The translations under genes were made by a program, and so were the position numbers. This document shows positions 43,512-53,888 of a DNA stretch of 64,000 nucleotides, in pieces. The notes under the pieces are model-generated. The model ran no database searches, was not told the DNA's origin, and saw nothing but the letters and a program-made list of their open reading frames with translations. Position 1 is the stretch's first letter, and each line of letters opens with the position of its first letter. The DNA is from Skeletonema tropicum (lineage: Eukaryota > Bacillariophyta > Thalassiosirophyceae > Thalassiosirales > Thalassiosiraceae). The stretch covers positions 1,364,001 through 1,428,000 of the forward strand of contig CM074131.1 of assembly GCA_037178625.1 (NCBI GenBank), written 5' to 3'.

Positions 43512-46394
43512 ATGAGCGGCTTCTTTCAATCAGGTCCTGCCTCGCATAGAAGTGACGCGGGCAGCTATACTGGTTCCTTTCGCAATAATGAGCCCGCTGC
43601 AACCAACTTTGCCGATAACCGAAGAAGTTTTGATACCGCCGCTAACAATGAAAGCGATGACAACGATCTCATTAAAAGACTGGCAGCAGCAATAATGGTT
43701 CAAAATCAAGACAGCCATCACCCAAAAATGACGCAACAAAATGACATGGAGAGGTTGCGAATAATGCTGGCAAGCTTGACCAATAATAATCACAACAATG
43801 TGCAATCAACAATATCTTCTCATGGTTTGAATTCAAAATCTATGACGCAGCCTCCTTTAGTATCACCGCTCGCACAACGTCAAAAAACATGGTACACCCA
43901 CGAAAGAGCAATATTGCGAGAACTTATCGTACTAACTATGCGCCATTCCAATGGAGATTTATTGCGATTCGTCCCTGCAGAGAAAGAGGGGCGAGGAGGA
44001 GGAGGAGAATTAATTTGGGATGCAGCAGATAATGATTGGGAAGGAAATCGATTCAATAGTGATGCTGTAGTTGAGGGAGTTAGATTGATTCCGAACTGTC
44101 CAGTGGTACCAAATTTCATACCAGACGACGATGATGATAGTGAAAATGATGGAATGCACGGCAACAATCACATTATGGAAAATCTTGAATTTAGGGCAGA
44201 ACTACCCACACCATTATTAGGGAGTGGTGCAAGAGATGCCATATCTTTATGTGGAGAGTGTGGATGGTTATATGGACGTGTAGCATCATATGTTGAAACT
44301 GTATTGGAAGATGATGTTGATGGGATTCAGTGCAGCACTGCTAGAGCATTGGCAGCGAGATTGGATTTTGAGTTGGGAGAGTATCATAGAAAGCTTTCAA
44401 TGTTGGAGAGTGACTTGCCTCCGTTGGTGATTCCAGAGTCACAGCAGCAGTATCAACAACCTTTGGCTCAGACTAGACACTTGACGTTACGAGAGTTGGT
44501 GGCTCGTCTCCCTCCGATACGTGATCATCTCCGCACTCTCGCCATCCTTGCCGACGGAGTTGGGACACGTAACTTACGCGGTGGAAAAATGCTTGCCGCA
44601 ATTCTTCGCCATTCACTTGATGGTGACACTACTCATTCACATTTGGTTCGATCAATTGCCGCAGATTGCTCCATACCATGGTACAAAATGCTATTCAAAT
44701 GGATAAATCAGGGAGTATTGGAAGATTTTCATAGTGAGTTCTTTGTGCAAGAGATGCAGCTAGATAACAGGTCATCAACAGGTTTCTTTACGTGGCATGA
44801 GCGTTATGTATTGGTTGAGGGTCAGGTCCCTCTGTGTTGTCAAGGTGGTTTGATGGAGATCATTACTTCTGAATTGGCAGAAGAGGTACTACTTGTAGGG
44901 AAGGGAATCAACTTTATCCGTTACTGTCTTCAAGACAAGGACTGGGAAGTGTCTGAAGAAGAGGAGGGCGGCCAAAAAGTTACCGACAAAGTGTTGGGAT
45001 GTGAAGGATACAACTTTTCAACACTAAAGGATGAGGTTGGCTATGGAGATGAATTCCAATGCGTTTCTACCCTACATGATGTCGTTTCTCAGGCATCTGA
45101 ACGAATTCACTCCCATATTTTGGATTCTCTCCAACACAAGCACCATTTGATGAGACATCTTCATGCGCTGAAGCAATTTCTTTTCCTCGGTCAAGGGGAC
45201 TTTGTATCATCATTTGTAGAGAGCCTAGATGCCGAGTTTCGTGGGAGGACGTCTACTGCGGGTATTTATAATCACACGCTTGCATCATTGTTGGAAGGCT
45301 CGTTGCGTACAACCAATGCACGATACCTTCCAAATTATGTTCTGAGGAACCTTGGAGTCCGATTAATGATTGACGAGAGGGATCCTGATAGATACTGGAT
45401 GGGTCAGCCCCCTAAGAAAAAATCGGAAGAAATGACACCATGGGTTGACAATGAGACATCGATTCAAGACCCCTGGGACTACGTCTGCATTGAGTACCAT
45501 ATTGACAGCCCATTGGATGCAGTCGTTCACGACTCTGCAATGGGAACCTATCACCACGTATTTTTATTCCTCTTCCGCCTCAAACGTGTGGAATGGATGC
45601 TCAATAATTCTTGGCGACAAAGCACAGCCTTAAATCACTCAATTCTAGTAGAAACAAAGGCTGGAGGAGCAGACGCCCCCGCAGTCAGTGAAGCTGCAGA
45701 GCATTCCTCATACCTTTTGCGAAGGATTTCGTCAACTCGTCAAACGATGCTTCACTTTATCTCGAACTTGCAAAACTATCTAATGTTTGAAGTTCTCGAA
45801 GGTGGATGGGAGGGATTAGAAAGATCAATAAAGAAGGCAAAGTCCCTTGATGATGTAATTGTAGCACACAATTCGTACCTTGGCGAAATCGTAGAAAAGT
45901 CACTCTTGGGTGACAAGGGGGATGGTGAAAGCCCAACGCTCGAGACTTTGGTCCAGAAGCTGCTCTCTATTGCGTTGAAGTTTGGCAAGTTTCAAGATCA
46001 CATCTTTACCAACTCTCTAGCCGGGTTGGACAAAGCTGCAAGAATCCGAAAGGAAGTGGAAGAACGTGCCGAGAAGGGTGAATGGGGTCGTACTACTTTG
46101 GATACCGAAGAAGGAATGGTGTTTTTTTACCTGGCTGATGCCAAACTATATGAGTTTGTCGAACGCACTGCCAATGATTTTGAGAAAGTATTCAGCAACC
46201 TGTTAAAGATGATGAGTAAACAGGTGGACCAAGTGGATTGGACATCGAGCTTGGATGAAGATCAAGAGGAGACCATTGCGGTGGCGAAAACTCACGATGC
46301 TCTACCCTTCCTTTTGTTCCGCCTAGACTTTAGTGGCTACTACGCAAGGCAGGCAAGAGAGAAACGAAAGCAAGTGAAGATGAAACATGTCTAG
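43512..46394 (+). CDS. Gamma-tubulin complex component (GCP2-like)
   Basis: A 960-aa Spc97/Spc98-family protein, which nucleates microtubules at spindle poles as part of the gamma-tubulin small complex. After a low-complexity N-terminus (~1-130) come the GRIP1 region (TLRELVARLPPIRDHL..., then HSHLVRSIAADCSIPWYKMLFKWINQGVLEDFHSEFFVQE, ~330-420) and FFTWHERYVLVEGQVP. The GRIP2 region begins near GKGINFIRYC and runs to a C-terminal LLFRLDFSGYYARQ. HSEFFV and RYVL...Q(V/I)P fit GCP2 best; GCP3 is the alternative. A ~15-residue Arg/Gly/Asp-rich insert lies in the N-terminal domain. It appears intronless and complete. Confidence 0.88.
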   Translation: MSGFFQSGPASHRSDAGSYTGSFRNNEPAATNFADNRRSFDTAANNESDDNDLIKRLAAAIMVQNQDSHHPKMTQQNDMERLRIMLASLTNNNHNNVQSTISSHGLNSKSMTQPPLVSPLAQRQKTWYTHERAILRELIVLTMRHSNGDLLRFVPAEKEGRGGGGELIWDAADNDWEGNRFNSDAVVEGVRLIPNCPVVPNFIPDDDDDSENDGMHGNNHIMENLEFRAELPTPLLGSGARDAISLCGECGWLYGRVASYVETVLEDDVDGIQCSTARALAARLDFELGEYHRKLSMLESDLPPLVIPESQQQYQQPLAQTRHLTLRELVARLPPIRDHLRTLAILADGVGTRNLRGGKMLAAILRHSLDGDTTHSHLVRSIAADCSIPWYKMLFKWINQGVLEDFHSEFFVQEMQLDNRSSTGFFTWHERYVLVEGQVPLCCQGGLMEIITSELAEEVLLVGKGINFIRYCLQDKDWEVSEEEEGGQKVTDKVLGCEGYNFSTLKDEVGYGDEFQCVSTLHDVVSQASERIHSHILDSLQHKHHLMRHLHALKQFLFLGQGDFVSSFVESLDAEFRGRTSTAGIYNHTLASLLEGSLRTTNARYLPNYVLRNLGVRLMIDERDPDRYWMGQPPKKKSEEMTPWVDNETSIQDPWDYVCIEYHIDSPLDAVVHDSAMGTYHHVFLFLFRLKRVEWMLNNSWRQSTALNHSILVETKAGGADAPAVSEAAEHSSYLLRRISSTRQTMLHFISNLQNYLMFEVLEGGWEGLERSIKKAKSLDDVIVAHNSYLGEIVEKSLLGDKGDGESPTLETLVQKLLSIALKFGKFQDHIFTNSLAGLDKAARIRKEVEERAEKGEWGRTTLDTEEGMVFFYLADAKLYEFVERTANDFEKVFSNLLKMMSKQVDQVDWTSSLDEDQEETIAVAKTHDALPFLLFRLDFSGYYARQAREKRKQVKMKHV

Positions 46395-46875
46395 AAAGAT
46401 TTATGTTATAATTATTTTTCTCATTCGTAAGTTGCATGATCAATAGCCGGCCAATAAGAAAGAATCAGCACTAGCATAGGCTCGGTGGCTTCCCTCATGT
46501 GATGATACTCTCAATAGATCAGCTAGCTGTTTATCTACTCATACTTCTACTTAGTCATCCACGACAAACAGGCTACTTTTCCTGTCCTTTCCTTCGCGAC
46601 GAAAAGGTACGATAAAGAGCACACAAGAAAAGATCGGAATCTTTGACACAAAAAAGTTCACTTCCAAAAAGAGAGAAACTGAACCTCCTCCATCCACTCA
46701 AGTTCCACATGGCACCAATGAAAGCACTTCTCAGGTTGAATCTCTCACGCAAGTCTTCCTCTTTCATCCTTTCATTCGTTCTATCAAAGTGCCGTTACCA
46801 TTCATTACAATACCCCGCCCATCAATACATACGCTTTATAAGCCTAACGTGCAAACAATAGTTATAGAATACATC
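46395..46875. promoter_or_regulatory. HisG upstream region with a 50-codon leader frame
   Basis: Between the GCP2-like stop and the HisG ATG. An ATG at 46709 opens a 50-codon frame rich in Arg, Ser and Leu (MAPMKALLRLNLSRKSSSF...) ending at 46861. It is in a different frame from HisG. It could be an upstream reading frame or a targeting-peptide exon that splicing would join. Confidence 0.4.
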
Positions 46876-47757
46876 ATGTCAGCCAACACAGTAAACCCCG
46901 ATCACTGCCTCTTCGCCGTGCCCAAAAAGGGCCGCCTATACGAAAAAGTTACAGCCATGCTCAAAGGCGCAGGAGTGGAATACCATCGGGAACCTCGTCT
47001 CGACATTGCCATTTGCAAAGATTTGCCCATGACCATGGTCTTTTTGCCTGCTTCTGACATTTCGAAATACGTAGGCGAGGGAAATGTTGATATCGGGGTT
47101 ACTGGAATCGATATTGTCGAAGAAAATTGTTCCGAGGTAGAGCGTGTTATGGATTTGGGATTCGGTGCTTGCCGACTATGCGTGCAGGCTCCAGTGACGA
47201 GTAAGATTACCGACGTTAAGAGCCTTGCCGGAAAACGAATTGTTACCAGCTTTCCCACATTGACAAAGAAGTTCTTTGATCCCATTGATGCCGAGAAAGG
47301 TGTTACGACATCTATCCGATTTGTATCAGGATCTGTAGAGGCGGCATGTGGTTTAGGATTGGCAGATGCTGTTGTGGACTTGGTGGAGACTGGGACGACA
47401 ATGAAGGCTGCTGGATTGGAAATTGTTGGAACTGTTCTCGAAACAGAGTCGATCCTTATTACCAACCCTGATTCCAAGCACAAAAATATGGTCGATTTAC
47501 TAAAACACCGTATCGAAGGATACATCACATCCAAGAAGTTTGTTATGGTTTCATATAATTGCAGTGCAGATATTTTGGAAACTGTCTCTAAAATCACCCC
47601 CGGAAAGCGTTCACCAACAATCACTGCACTTACTGATGGTGGACACGCCGTGTCAAGCTTGGTCAGCAAGAAAAAAATTGTTCAGGTTATGGATGATCTC
47701 CATGCAGCTGGTGCAAGAGATATTTTGGTCTTTGAACTCAGCAATTCCAGAATGTAA
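46876..47757 (+). CDS. HIS1/hisG: ATP phosphoribosyltransferase, first step of histidine synthesis
   Basis: Condenses ATP and PRPP to phosphoribosyl-ATP. It is 293 aa from the ATG at 46876, and the frame is open upstream to 46789 without an ATG. Visible are the N-terminal AVPKKGRLYE, FLPASDISKYVGEGNVDIGVTGIDIVEE, the PRPP-site-like SGSVEAACGLGLADAVVDLVETGTT, and a C-terminal regulatory domain (ITALTDGGHAVSSLV...ARDILVFEL) of the long, histidine-inhibited HisG form. No plastid presequence is visible at this start, although the pathway is plastidial in plants. It is convergent with the SMUBP2-like gene (147 bp). Confidence 0.95.
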   Translation: MSANTVNPDHCLFAVPKKGRLYEKVTAMLKGAGVEYHREPRLDIAICKDLPMTMVFLPASDISKYVGEGNVDIGVTGIDIVEENCSEVERVMDLGFGACRLCVQAPVTSKITDVKSLAGKRIVTSFPTLTKKFFDPIDAEKGVTTSIRFVSGSVEAACGLGLADAVVDLVETGTTMKAAGLEIVGTVLETESILITNPDSKHKNMVDLLKHRIEGYITSKKFVMVSYNCSADILETVSKITPGKRSPTITALTDGGHAVSSLVSKKKIVQVMDDLHAAGARDILVFELSNSRM

Positions 47758-47904
47758 ATATATTAATCTAACAGAGGAGAAATTTTTGGTGTTGCAATTA
47801 GCAGTCTGATCTTTACAATATTCGTCTCTCTAAAAACAACGTATTTGTTCTATTTCTATTTACATGTAATCAAAAATCATCTATGAGGGGTCGTCTATCT
47901 TGGT

Positions 47905-50900
47905 CTATTGAACATTTAAGCCAGCCTTTGTCCTATCAACTAAGCAGCCCATATTCTCGCACCACAAAACAAATGCATCCCAGTGCCTATCGCCTTCCTT
48001 TAACGTGTCAGCATCGCCAACCACCACGAGACCATTCTTGGCACGTGTCAGAGCAACATTCATTCTCCTCCAGTCAGTAAGAAATCCCACTCTACCATGT
48101 CGGTTGGATCGAACAGCACTAAATATAATCAAGTCACGTTCCCTACCTTGGTATGCATCGACGGACTTTACTTCAATTTCATGTGGAAAGGATTGAGCAA
48201 GCGAACGAAATTCTTCATCTCTTGCCATTAGCGACTTGATAAGAGCAACTTGAGCAGAGTATGGAGTGACGATTCCTACAGAACCATCGAAGCCAGTGTC
48301 TTTAGCCAATAGAGACTTCAGTAATTCGACGACTGCTTCGGCCTCGGCATGATTTCTATACGAGGAGGATCCTAGTAGACCACTACCAGACTCGGAAATT
48401 TCTCCCTTTGCCTCATTATCACGACCACCAACTCGAATGAATCTAACAGATGTTCCGGCAGCTGGGTAGTTTGAGTTGAGGTGAGATGGAAACTGACGCA
48501 ACTTCGTCAGTGTCGAAGGAGATGTAAGCAGTTCATTGTAGAAGACTGCAGAACTAAATGCAGCTATAGATGGATGCATGCGATATTGAACAGAAAGAAG
48601 CAGACTGCCGGAGAATCGCTTTCTATAGGAAATGCTTTCGGAAGATGCATTCACTCTCGAAACAGCTTGTCGAGTGGGTTTGCATTGTATAAACTTTGTC
48701 TCTAATGGAGTGTTGTCCTTTTGAGCCGTGACTGTGACAGGTTGTGGCATGATCGAGGCAAGTCTCGACATCAAAGAGATTGACAGCGGTGATTCACCAG
48801 TGGATGATTTGTCACTTCGAACGGTGGGTGGAAGCTGGCAAGGATCTCCAAGCATAACAAGCGAACGGCAGCTGTTGGTAGACACGATTGGAATCAAACT
48901 TGCTGGTTCCACACTCTGACATGCCTCATCAACGATGACAAATGGTAGTGATAAAGGAGGTAAATTGTCAGGCGCGAATTCGCGAATCGTCCCAAACAGT
49001 GTGGTAGAATCTTGCATGTTGCTGCTGCTTTTGTTTTTTGCGTCTTGTTCATCTTCCTCGGGATAGATCCCACAAGCTGCCAGTAGTTGAGCATCAGCGG
49101 CACCCACCGAAGTTGATACGATAACATCTGCCTCACGAAGTGCCCTAGTTGCAGCAATATTACAAGCTTGAATCGAATCCTTCACTGCCTGAGTAACAGC
49201 ATCCCGTTTGGCTCTTTCAGCCGAAGGAGAGAGTTTCCTCCTACTGTTTCTTTCAGTCGATTGTTTCTTTACCTTTGCTGAAATTTCTGCGGCAACATTG
49301 ATTGCATTCTGTGCATTTGGATCACGCTGAATCGCAGCGTCTAGAGTGTAACTCCACAATGACTCTGACACTCCACTTGGCTTACCAACGCGTACAACTT
49401 TAAGCCCAAGACTGAGAAACTTCTCAGCCATATTATCAGCGCCCACATTCGAGAAAGCAGTGGCCAATACCTTGCAATAAGGCGAGATTTTCCGGCATTG
49501 GTAAACAAATCCAAACGCAACCGATCCAGCCACAGTGGTCTTTCCCGTGCCGGGAGGCTATGCAAAATTCAGAAGAATTGAAGATTGAGAATAGGCACAC
49601 CATTATGTAGTAGAAGCAAACAGAGAAGTTGATCGTCACTTACGCCCTGAATCAAAGTCAACCTGCGTGTCAATGCTGATCTTATGGCTGTTAGCTGTGA
49701 ATACATGACAATGAGTCAGTCAAGATGAGGTAAGGGAGGAATTGAGAACAGAAGCATACACAAAATAACAAACACCATGATCCTAAACCTACCTGCGGCT
49801 CATTATACACGGGAAACAACTGACTCGGATTAGCTTTGATGTACGCCATAACTTGATCAGCCCATTGAATAGACGCAGGGAGAGGAGGCTTGGCCAATTT
49901 CTTCGGCAAGTCACCCAAACTTGGATTTTCAATCCCATCCAGCAGGATGTTTGTTTCATCTTTAATGGCAAACGTTGATAATATAGCCTCCTTGAGTAAA
50001 TTGTCCATTACAAACCCACCCACTCGTTTGTCAAACTTTGGATTTGATACTGGCACCTCACCATTTCGCTGTGGAACCGAAGTCAATTGTCCCAATGCAG
50101 CAGCCATTCGCTTAAATGGTACATCCGAGAAGAATCTATCCACTCTGACACGCAAACTGGGATCACCCTTCCCTTCATCACCAACATTATTCGAAGCTGG
50201 ACCAAATGCTGTTGAAAACTTGCCCGCTGGTATGGCAACATCGACATAGGATGGTCCGACATTCAAAACACGTGCTTCTACGAGAACTGCATCTTTGTTG
50301 GTAGGGAGGGATGATACACCAAGAAAGTCTCCCGTTCCACGTGGTTGAAGTGTAATAACAATCACATCATTTGCAGAGAACTTGTGGTTTGCTGGTAGTG
50401 GTGATGGTCTTCCTCTTGTATCGTCATCACTTTGGAAATAGGTTGTTGTTGCATCGAGACTCTTTTCCAAGCGGTACACTTCATCATTGAATAAATTACC
50501 CCGTCGCTGTGGATGAACATCAAACATAGCGTGGCCTGCCTCCTCCAACGAAAATGGATCACCAATAGATGCTTCTAACCGCTGAATGACTTCTGCTTCT
50601 TCCATTTGATACTCCTCTGAAATGAGATTGCTAAATGTAGAGTGATAGGACGCTAATGAATTGTACAGTTTCAACCGCTTGCGAGCCCGACCTCGACCTC
50701 CCGACATGCTGTGATTGTCGACATTCTCCCCTCGAGATCTCAGCTCAACCTTTTTGTGCTTCCATTGCGTTTTAGACATGGGTGTAGACGACAAGATTTG
50801 TGTTGTGGACGATGACGATGATGTGGAGAGAGGCGGAGGTGTGAACGAATCGCTATCCATTTGACCACGTTGCAGCCGGGCCGTGCGTTTGTCAGATGCC

Positions 50901-51064
50901 TTTTGTTTCCTCATGACGAGGCTGGATGATCCTGATGTTAGTGGTCGACTGCTTTGTGTCATTGGTTGAATGATTCTCGAACCGTGAAAGGAGGACCATG
51001 CTGCTGCCTGTGATAGGAGCATCATTCCAATGATCGATATTATTCTAGCGCGCTGATTCGTCAT
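47905..51064 (-). CDS. SMUBP2/UPF1-like SF1 helicase, likely organelle-targeted (3 exons)
   Basis: Superfamily 1B 5'-3' helicase related to IGHMBP2/SMUBP2. Exons 51064-49793, 49694-49644 (51 bp) and 49557-47905; introns of 98 and 86 bp; 991 aa. The small middle exon (LTAIRSALTRRLTLIQG) runs straight into the Walker A PPGTGKTT at the third exon start. Further motifs are VDEACQSVEPASL (II), LGDPCQLPP (III), VQYRMHPSI (IV), VDAYQGRERDLIIFS (V) and NVALTRAKNGL (VI). A beta-barrel-like region with RVRVDRFFSDVPFKRM precedes Walker A, as in SMUBP2. The N-terminus (IISIIGMMLLSQAAAWSSF) is a signal peptide followed by Trp, permitted in diatom plastid presequences. No R3H or AN1 finger is seen. Confidence 0.92.
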
Positions 51065-51456
51065 CTTTCAAGGAAGTTGTGTTGTAGGTCCGACAAAGTA
51101 TGAGGATACTATGGGCAATTGAGCAAGTAAGCTTGTGAAGCACTGGATGAATATATGTCATTCATACGATTCGTCAACAGAGATAACACCATCTGCTATC
51201 TCATCTGCTCATGGTATTTTGTTCTGTTGACATTGAATGAAAGCGGTCAGAAAATCTTTATCTTCTCTCCTTTGCAAAAAAGATGTGCATCTCTTTTATA
51301 TGAGTGCAACATGAGAAGAGCAATCCGGCGCGGCACGGCACGCTGCACGCTGCACGCTGTCCCGTGTCCGGCCCACATCAGCCATGCCATGCTGTGAGAT
51401 GCATCGCATGCTACCACGCTAGGTACAATTGATAAGAAGTAAAGCATACTGCTGCC
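51065..51456. promoter_or_regulatory. Divergent spacer, SMUBP2-like helicase / nitroreductase
   Basis: 392 bp between divergent starts. It contains AAGATGTGCATCTC, which recurs in the region after the nitroreductase gene (~52656-52670), and a GC-rich run of GCACGCTG copies near 51340-51360. No regulatory function can be assigned. Confidence 0.35.
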
Positions 51457-52482
51457 ATGAATTCTCCATTCCGCTCCCATCTTATGCAGCAATTTTATTC
51501 GGCTGCTAAAAATCAATCGAGGCCTCCTCTAGTCTTTGCTAGTACCTTTGGGAGTAGGGCTGGCAGCGATGAGCTCAATCGTCGACAGCTCCATCAGACA
51601 TCAACAACGTCATCTCCGATGTTATCGTCATTGGATACACACGGTTTGAAGTCTTGTCATCCGATATCATCTTCATCTCGTTCATTCAGAGAGGCGAGTT
51701 ATGAAGCTAAATCTGCATGCAATAATGACGCTGCACAACTCGATGAGATACATCATGAACCGGTGTCGAGATCAGCGCAGAGTTTACAACAATTGATTAC
51801 TTCTCGACGTACAGTATCAAATTTCATGCACCATCCTCCAACTTTACCAGTAGTAGATGGCGGAATGCAATATCAACACATTCTCAGTGATGCAATAAAA
51901 CGAGGTGTCGAATGCGCGTATACGGCACCGAATCACAAAATTAGTGAACCTACAACGTTTCATCGGATCTTGAGCCCATCCACTGCTTCGGAACGATTAT
52001 TGGACATATGTTATGAAGTAACGTATCAAAGGCTACTACTTAACAAACTAAGCGGCGTAGAGGCATGTCGAAACGAGGCAATGAGAAAGAGAGATAAGTG
52101 GTCAAAGATACCTGCATTCATTGTTGCTACAGTTGGCGGAATGGATGATCAGTGCAAGGAAGAAGAAGAACAAGTAGAAGAACAATCGCAGTATACGGAA
52201 TTACAATTCACTCCTCCGCATACAATTCGACAACTAGAAGACTACGCCTCCTCATGTGCATCTGTACAAAATTTTCTATTGAGTTTACACGCGGAAGGAA
52301 TTGCATCAAAGTGGGCCACAGGAACCATCATCAGGACCCATGCGCTCCGGCACTTAATAGGTTGTAAGAAGGATGATATGATTGTAGGGTTGATCATGGT
52401 TGGGTGGGCAAAGCGGGTGCCAAGAATGCCTAGGCGGAGAAGAGAATTGGAAGGAGATATATTGAAAGATGTGCATATCTAA
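51457..52482 (+). CDS. Nitroreductase-family FMN oxidoreductase
   Basis: A 341-aa protein. The first ~105 residues are Ser-rich and unmatched, perhaps targeting. The rest follows the small-nitroreductase (YdjA-like) pattern: SRRTVSNF near 120 for FMN phosphate contact, YTAPNHKISEPTTFH, PAFIVATVG, then EDYASSCASVQNFLLSLHAEGIASKWATG and a C-terminal GLIMVGWAKRVP with a basic PRRRRE tail. An acidic loop (CKEEEEQVEEQSQY) interrupts the domain. The electron donor (NAD(P)H) is general for the family; the physiological acceptor is unknown. Confidence 0.85.
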   Translation: MNSPFRSHLMQQFYSAAKNQSRPPLVFASTFGSRAGSDELNRRQLHQTSTTSSPMLSSLDTHGLKSCHPISSSSRSFREASYEAKSACNNDAAQLDEIHHEPVSRSAQSLQQLITSRRTVSNFMHHPPTLPVVDGGMQYQHILSDAIKRGVECAYTAPNHKISEPTTFHRILSPSTASERLLDICYEVTYQRLLLNKLSGVEACRNEAMRKRDKWSKIPAFIVATVGGMDDQCKEEEEQVEEQSQYTELQFTPPHTIRQLEDYASSCASVQNFLLSLHAEGIASKWATGTIIRTHALRHLIGCKKDDMIVGLIMVGWAKRVPRMPRRRRELEGDILKDVHI

Positions 52483-53307
52483 TTCTTCTCACAGCGTTCA
52501 TATATCATTATTTGATATTTTCTTATTCTCTCTTGCATTTGATTATTTACATCTTTCATTCAATGTAATTGGTTCATTTATCAGTATCACTGCTTACTGC
52601 GCCTCATACTCGAGCAAGTGCAGTCGGTGAGAGTCGGTGTAAAGATCTTGTTCAAAGAAGATGTGCATCTCTTTACGAGCAGTACACCACCTACTTACGT
52701 ACCCGACCGACCCGATACCCTACCCATCATCCCAGGCCACATGTAAACGCCACATCAACGCAACGCAACGCAACGCAACTATCAACAAACATCACCTTCC
52801 TATCACCTTCACTGCTTAGACGTTTCGCTGTTCCCAGCTGCATCATATCGGAGAGGGCCGCAACAACCAAAAATTGACTGGATGCAGTGTTAGGCGGTCG
52901 TAGACATTTGTTTCATTCTGGCCGTACTTTGAGGTAAATATTTTTTATTTCATCTTATTGCTGCGTTGGTTGAGTGAAAATGACGACAAATAACATGAAC
53001 TGCCTGAAGTACCATCTCATCTGAGATAGTACAAACAACATGGAGGTTATGATTAGTCTTTCGGATTCACTCACGATTCTATCTATAATGTTTTATTTTC
53101 CTAGTCGAACTCCAACTCATTTTGTTCTTGTTGATTCTGTTTATAATATTCACAGAAGAGCGAAGAGCGATACTGCACTTCGATTGGCTTTCTGCTTTCT
53201 CCCATTCTCTCCCATTGGTCATAATAACACCAACGGGACAATCGTCAACCCTCTTGCTACGTCTTTGAGGCGGTTAGCGTACTATACAGCACACAAATAA
53301 TAATATC
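52483..53307. other. Spacer with short tandem motif
   Basis: 825 bp without a supportable gene. A fourfold CAACG microrepeat lies at ~52758-52778. AAGATGTGCATCTCTTT is shared with the spacer at 51.28 kb. The right part is presumably the promoter of the 53.3-kb gene. Confidence 0.45.
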
Positions 53308-53796
53308 ATGGCATCAAAGCTTATAGATGATGGATTGGCAGTATTAGATCATTTGGCCGCACGTGTGACTGCCTCGGCACTTACCGGATTGGGATGCGGT
53401 GCTGCCTTTGCAACATACAAAGGATACCCAATACCGAAAACATCTCTGTCGGCTTCTTTATCTTGTGCGCTAGTTTCAACAGCCTGCTTTACTGTGGAGC
53501 GTCTAGCGTTTGGAGTAATCACCCGAGGAACAGAACAATTCAGTAACGATGATAATTCAGAGTCATCCGTAATAAAATCAACAATGAATTCAAATGTTGT
53601 GTATGCATCACACGCACTAGGTGGATTTTTTGGTGGAGGGATTGCTGGGTTCTTATTCCAAGGTCATCCCTTTGCTGGGGCATTTCTATTAACACCTATC
53701 ATGCTCTGTGCTGGAAAAATGGAGTTGAAAGTTGAAGAATACAAAACTGAAAGACTGAGACAATTTGTGCAGGATGATACTGGTAGGAATTCATGA
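53308..53796 (+). CDS. Small membrane protein, unknown (Tim17-like appearance)
   Basis: A 162-aa protein with Gly/Ala-rich hydrophobic segments: ~20-40 (TASALTGLGCGAAFATYKGYP), ~47-70 (SLSCALVSTACFTVERL) and ~105-140 (ASHALGGFFGGGIAGFLFQGHPFAGAFLL). Glycine-zipper helices of this kind occur in Tim17/Tim22/NDUFA11-type inner-membrane proteins, but no diagnostic signature is present. It is convergent with the RelA/SpoT-domain gene (92 bp between stops). Confidence 0.6.
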   Translation: MASKLIDDGLAVLDHLAARVTASALTGLGCGAAFATYKGYPIPKTSLSASLSCALVSTACFTVERLAFGVITRGTEQFSNDDNSESSVIKSTMNSNVVYASHALGGFFGGGIAGFLFQGHPFAGAFLLTPIMLCAGKMELKVEEYKTERLRQFVQDDTGRNS

Positions 53797-53888
53797 ATAA
53801 TCTACGCTTACCACCTTTCTCTCTTTTGTTACATCCATATATTATTCTCGTTTACTTTTTAGTGCTATAAATATATTTGAACAATTGC

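Noticed and set aside
46902..47669. 255-codon open frame antisense to HisG
   Set aside because: It is the complement of a highly conserved coding region with no recognisable motif, so it is a shadow frame.
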